In this document: in pieces, positions 5,607 through 7,547 of the stretch
Layout: each line of letters opens with the position of its first letter
Numbering within the stretch: the stretch's first letter is position 1
Source: Sphingomonadales bacterium
Lineage (GTDB): Bacteria; Pseudomonadota; Alphaproteobacteria; Sphingomonadales; Sphingomonadaceae
NCBI GenBank assembly: GCA_020200935.1
Contig: JAIVHR010000056.1
Coordinates: 1-7,547, forward strand
Reading direction: 5' to 3'
DNA length: 7,547 nucleotides
The notes under the pieces: generated by a model
What the model was told of the DNA's origin: nothing
The model's input: only the letters and a program-made list of their open reading frames with translations
Database searches by the model: none
Position numbers and translations under genes: made by a program

Positions 5607-6785
5607 ATGACCGATCTGGAGAATTTCCGCGCCGAGACCCGAGCGTGGCTCGAGGCGAACTGCCCGCCCGAAATGCGCGAGCCGGTGCGCGGCGACGACG
5701 ATATCTGCTGGGGCGGCCGCAACCCGGCTTTCAAGAATGACGCCCAGCGGCTCTGGATGGAGGCGATGGGCGCGCGCGGCTGGACGGTGCCCGACTGGCC
5801 GAGCGAATATGGCGGCGGCGGGCTCTCGCCCGAAGAGACCAAAGTGCTGCGCCAGGAGATGGCGCGGATCAATGCGCGCAATCCCCTGAACAGCTTCGGC
5901 ATCTCGATGCTTGGGCCGGCATTGCTCAAATACGGCACCGAGGAGCAGAAGAAGAAATACCTGCCCGAAATCGCGCGCGGCGAGATCCGCTGGTGCCAGG
6001 GCTATTCGGAGCCGGGCGCCGGATCGGATCTCGCCGGCCTCCAGACCAAGGCCGAGGACAAAAGCGACCATTGGCTGGTCAACGGCCAGAAGGTCTGGAC
6101 CAGCTATGCCGACAAGGCCGACTGGATCTTCTGCCTCGTCCGCACCGACCCCGACGAGAAACACAAAGGCATCAGCTTTCTTCTCTTCGACATGGAGAGC
6201 GAGGGCGTTTCGACCCGGCCGATCCTGCTGATCTCCGGCAATTCGCCCTTTTGCGAGACCTTTTTCGACGATGTGAAGGTGCCCAAGGACCAGATCGTCG
6301 GCGAGGTCAATCGCGGCTGGGACGTCGCCAAATATCTGCTCGGTCATGAGCGCGAGATGATCTCGGGCATGGGGCTCGGCGGGGCCGGCGGGTCGCTGGG
6401 CGGGCAGATGGCGGAGCGGCTCGGCCGCGACGAGGCGGGGCGGCTCGACGATCCGCTGCTGCGCGGCAAGGCGGCCGAATTCGATGTCGATTCGCTGGCC
6501 TTCCGGGCGATGTCCGAACGCTTCATCGACCAGCTCAAGGCAGGCGAGGCGCATCCGGCGCAGCCCTCGATGATGAAATATTACGGCACCGAATTGAACA
6601 AGCGCCGCCACGAATTGGTGATGGCGGCCGGCGGCTCCGACGCGCTCGAATGGGAGAGCGAGGCGAGCGGCGGCGGCAGCGCGGCCCGCGCCTGGCTGCG
6701 CACAAAGGCGAACAGCATCGAGGGCGGCACCAGCGAGATCCAGCTCAACATCATCGCCAAGCGGATCCTGGATTTGCCGAGCTAG
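5607..6785 (+). CDS. Acyl-CoA dehydrogenase, FadE-type, full length
   Basis: A soluble FAD-dependent enzyme of 392 residues, the usual family length, expected to oxidise an acyl-CoA to the 2,3-enoyl-CoA and pass electrons to ETF. The helical N-terminal domain starts MTDLENFRAETRAWLEAN. W.VPDWPSEYGGGG (about 59-72) and LLKYGTEEQKKKYLP (about 106-120) are family blocks. The flavin/substrate loop reads QGYSEPGAGSD at 131-141, with VNGQKVWTS soon after. The C-terminal IEGGTSEIQ at 371-379 contains Glu372, adjacent to the position of the MCAD catalytic glutamate. The WGGRNPAF insert near 35-42 is seen in FadE-like proteins of degradation clusters. I prefer the ATG at 5607 over the longer frame from 5544: GGAGAG (5592-5597) lies 9 bases upstream, the extra 21 residues are not family-like, and they overlap the promoter. 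It is followed by a second dehydrogenase gene, which suggests a joint complex or sequential steps. The substrate is unknown. Confidence 0.94.
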   Translation: MTDLENFRAETRAWLEANCPPEMREPVRGDDDICWGGRNPAFKNDAQRLWMEAMGARGWTVPDWPSEYGGGGLSPEETKVLRQEMARINARNPLNSFGISMLGPALLKYGTEEQKKKYLPEIARGEIRWCQGYSEPGAGSDLAGLQTKAEDKSDHWLVNGQKVWTSYADKADWIFCLVRTDPDEKHKGISFLLFDMESEGVSTRPILLISGNSPFCETFFDDVKVPKDQIVGEVNRGWDVAKYLLGHEREMISGMGLGGAGGSLGGQMAERLGRDEAGRLDDPLLRGKAAEFDVDSLAFRAMSERFIDQLKAGEAHPAQPSMMKYYGTELNKRRHELVMAAGGSDALEWESEASGGGSAARAWLRTKANSIEGGTSEIQLNIIAKRILDLPS

Positions 6786-6800
6786 GGAAGGTCGAAAACG

Positions 6801-6824
6801 CCCTCTCCCCTTCAGGGGAGAGGG
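6801..6824. repeat. Perfect 10-bp hairpin (CCCTCTCCCC-TTCA-GGGGAGAGGG) between the two dehydrogenase genes
   Basis: It lies in the 55-base gap between the stop at 6785 and the ATG at 6841. The arms pair fully around a TTCA loop. No T-run follows, so it is not a canonical terminator, and the next gene's purine-rich site AAGGA (6831-6835) is outside the stem. Similar CCCTCTCCCC palindromes are common between genes of GC-rich proteobacteria. A role in mRNA stability or in differential expression of the two genes is possible. The rest of the gap holds nothing else I can name. Confidence 0.7.
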
Positions 6825-6840
6825 AGCGGAAAGGAAATCG

Positions 6841-7547
6841 ATGCCCCTCTATCACGATGTCGACCAGACGATGCTGCGCGATACGGCGGCGGATTTCGTG
6901 CGATCCGAGGCTCCGGTCTCGCATCTGCGCGAATTTCGCGACAGAAAATGCAAGGACGGATTTTCCCATGCTTTGTGGGAGCAGTTCGGCGAGATGGGCT
7001 TCACCGGCGTGCTGGTCGGCGAGGAGGATGGCGGGCTAGGCCTCGGGAATGTCGAGGCGGGGATCATCCTCGAAGAGATCGGCCGCAACCTGACCCCCTC
7101 GCCCTTCCTGACGACGGCGGTCGCGGGCGTCACCGCGCTCAAGGATGCGGGCAATGCCGTGCGCGAGAAATGGCTGCCCGGGATCCTCGCCGGCAAGACG
7201 GTGCTCGGCCTCGCCATCGACGAGGGCGGCAAACATCGACCGCGGCAAATCTCCATGAAAGCAGAGCGTTCCGGTAACGGCTTCAAACTGAGTGGCAGGA
7301 AGCAGTTCGTCATCCACGGCGCTTCGGCCGACATGCTGATCGTCGCCGCGCGGACCGCGGGCAGCGCCGGCGAGGAAGACGGCGTCACGCTGTTCGCGGT
7401 CGAGAAGGACGCAAGCGGCCTCGATCTCGATCCGGTCCGGCTGGTCGACAGCGCGGTCGCCGCGCATGCCGAATTCGACGGCGTCGAGGTCACCGCCGAC
7501 GCGGTGATCGGCGAGGTCGACCAGGGCCGGGCGACATTGTCCCGGAT
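6841..7547 (+). CDS. Acyl-CoA dehydrogenase, second subunit or paralogue, N-terminal part (runs off the right edge)
   Basis: 235 residues are visible, starting MPLYHDVDQTMLRDTAADF. The N-terminal helical domain has LWEQFGEMGFTGVLVGEEDGGLGLG (about 45-69) and LEEIGRNLTPSPFL (about 77-90). The middle domain begins with LAIDEGGKHRP at about 124-134, where most family members have the TE..GGSD-type flavin loop. It continues with SGRKQFVIHGASADMLIVAART (about 156-177). The replacement of the canonical T-E-P-G-x-G-S-D loop is typical of a divergent FadE branch often encoded next to a more canonical partner. Such pairs form heterotetramers in actinobacterial steroid breakdown, with FAD sites shared between subunits. 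The ATG has AAGGA 5 bases upstream (6831-6835). The gene is 55 bases after the first dehydrogenase and probably cotranscribed. A short stretch near 7228-7305 uses more A/T-ending and rare codons than its surroundings. The C-terminal catalytic region is not visible. Confidence 0.9.
   Translation, partial: MPLYHDVDQTMLRDTAADFVRSEAPVSHLREFRDRKCKDGFSHALWEQFGEMGFTGVLVGEEDGGLGLGNVEAGIILEEIGRNLTPSPFLTTAVAGVTALKDAGNAVREKWLPGILAGKTVLGLAIDEGGKHRPRQISMKAERSGNGFKLSGRKQFVIHGASADMLIVAARTAGSAGEEDGVTLFAVEKDASGLDLDPVRLVDSAVAAHAEFDGVEVTADAVIGEVDQGRATLSR

Noticed and set aside
5556..6611. Minus-strand frame opposite the first plus-strand dehydrogenase (351 codons)
   Set aside because: Antisense shadow of a complete acyl-CoA dehydrogenase; no family features of its own.
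6801..6824. Rho-independent terminator after the first plus-strand dehydrogenase
   Set aside because: The stem is strong, but AGCGGAAAGG follows instead of a T-run, and the next gene begins 17 bases later in the same direction.

Overview
The window has the base composition and gene content of a high-GC alphaproteobacterium, most likely a sphingomonad (Sphingomonadales). This rests on the strong G/C preference at third codon positions, the dense catabolic gene content, and a GAAA-capped intergenic palindrome of a type I associate with sphingomonad genomes. The assignment is an inference; no taxonomic marker gene is present.

Layout: two gene blocks diverge from a short regulatory region at about 5488-5606. 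The minus-strand block reads right to left. It begins with an MFS transporter of the spinster-like type (5487-4165, GTG start). Next come a truncated short-chain dehydrogenase (4079-3609) and two tandem paralogous GPH/MelB-type sugar-cation-symporter-family proteins (3502-2015 and 2018-567, with overlapping stop and start codons). Last is the N-terminal part of an ACAD10/11-like acyl-CoA dehydrogenase, which runs off the left edge (536-1). The plus-strand block holds two adjacent acyl-CoA dehydrogenase genes of different subtypes (5607-6785, and 6841 running off the right edge). They are separated by 55 bases that carry a perfect hairpin.

How the genes may work together: three acyl-CoA dehydrogenases, an SDR and three transporters point to uptake and beta-oxidation-style breakdown of a CoA-activated organic acid, such as a branched, alicyclic, terpenoid or steroid-like side chain. 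The substrate cannot be read from the sequence. The adjacent plus-strand dehydrogenases could form a hetero-oligomer, as known for paired actinobacterial steroid dehydrogenases. The divergent region contains a 16-bp palindrome overlapping a plausible plus-strand -35 element, a good candidate operator for coordinated control of both blocks.

Most of the window is conventional. The parts that deserve a second look are: (i) the SDR that stops two residues after its catalytic tyrosine, directly beside a 29-bp perfect inverted repeat; (ii) that repeat supplying the only visible Shine-Dalgarno for the first GPH transporter, inside a strong predicted hairpin; (iii) two palindromes with similar TTnACG/CGTnAA half-sites; and (iv) the tandem GPH duplication. 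I saw no RNA genes, CRISPR arrays, insertion-sequence genes or origins. No gene-free stretch exceeds about 120 bases.
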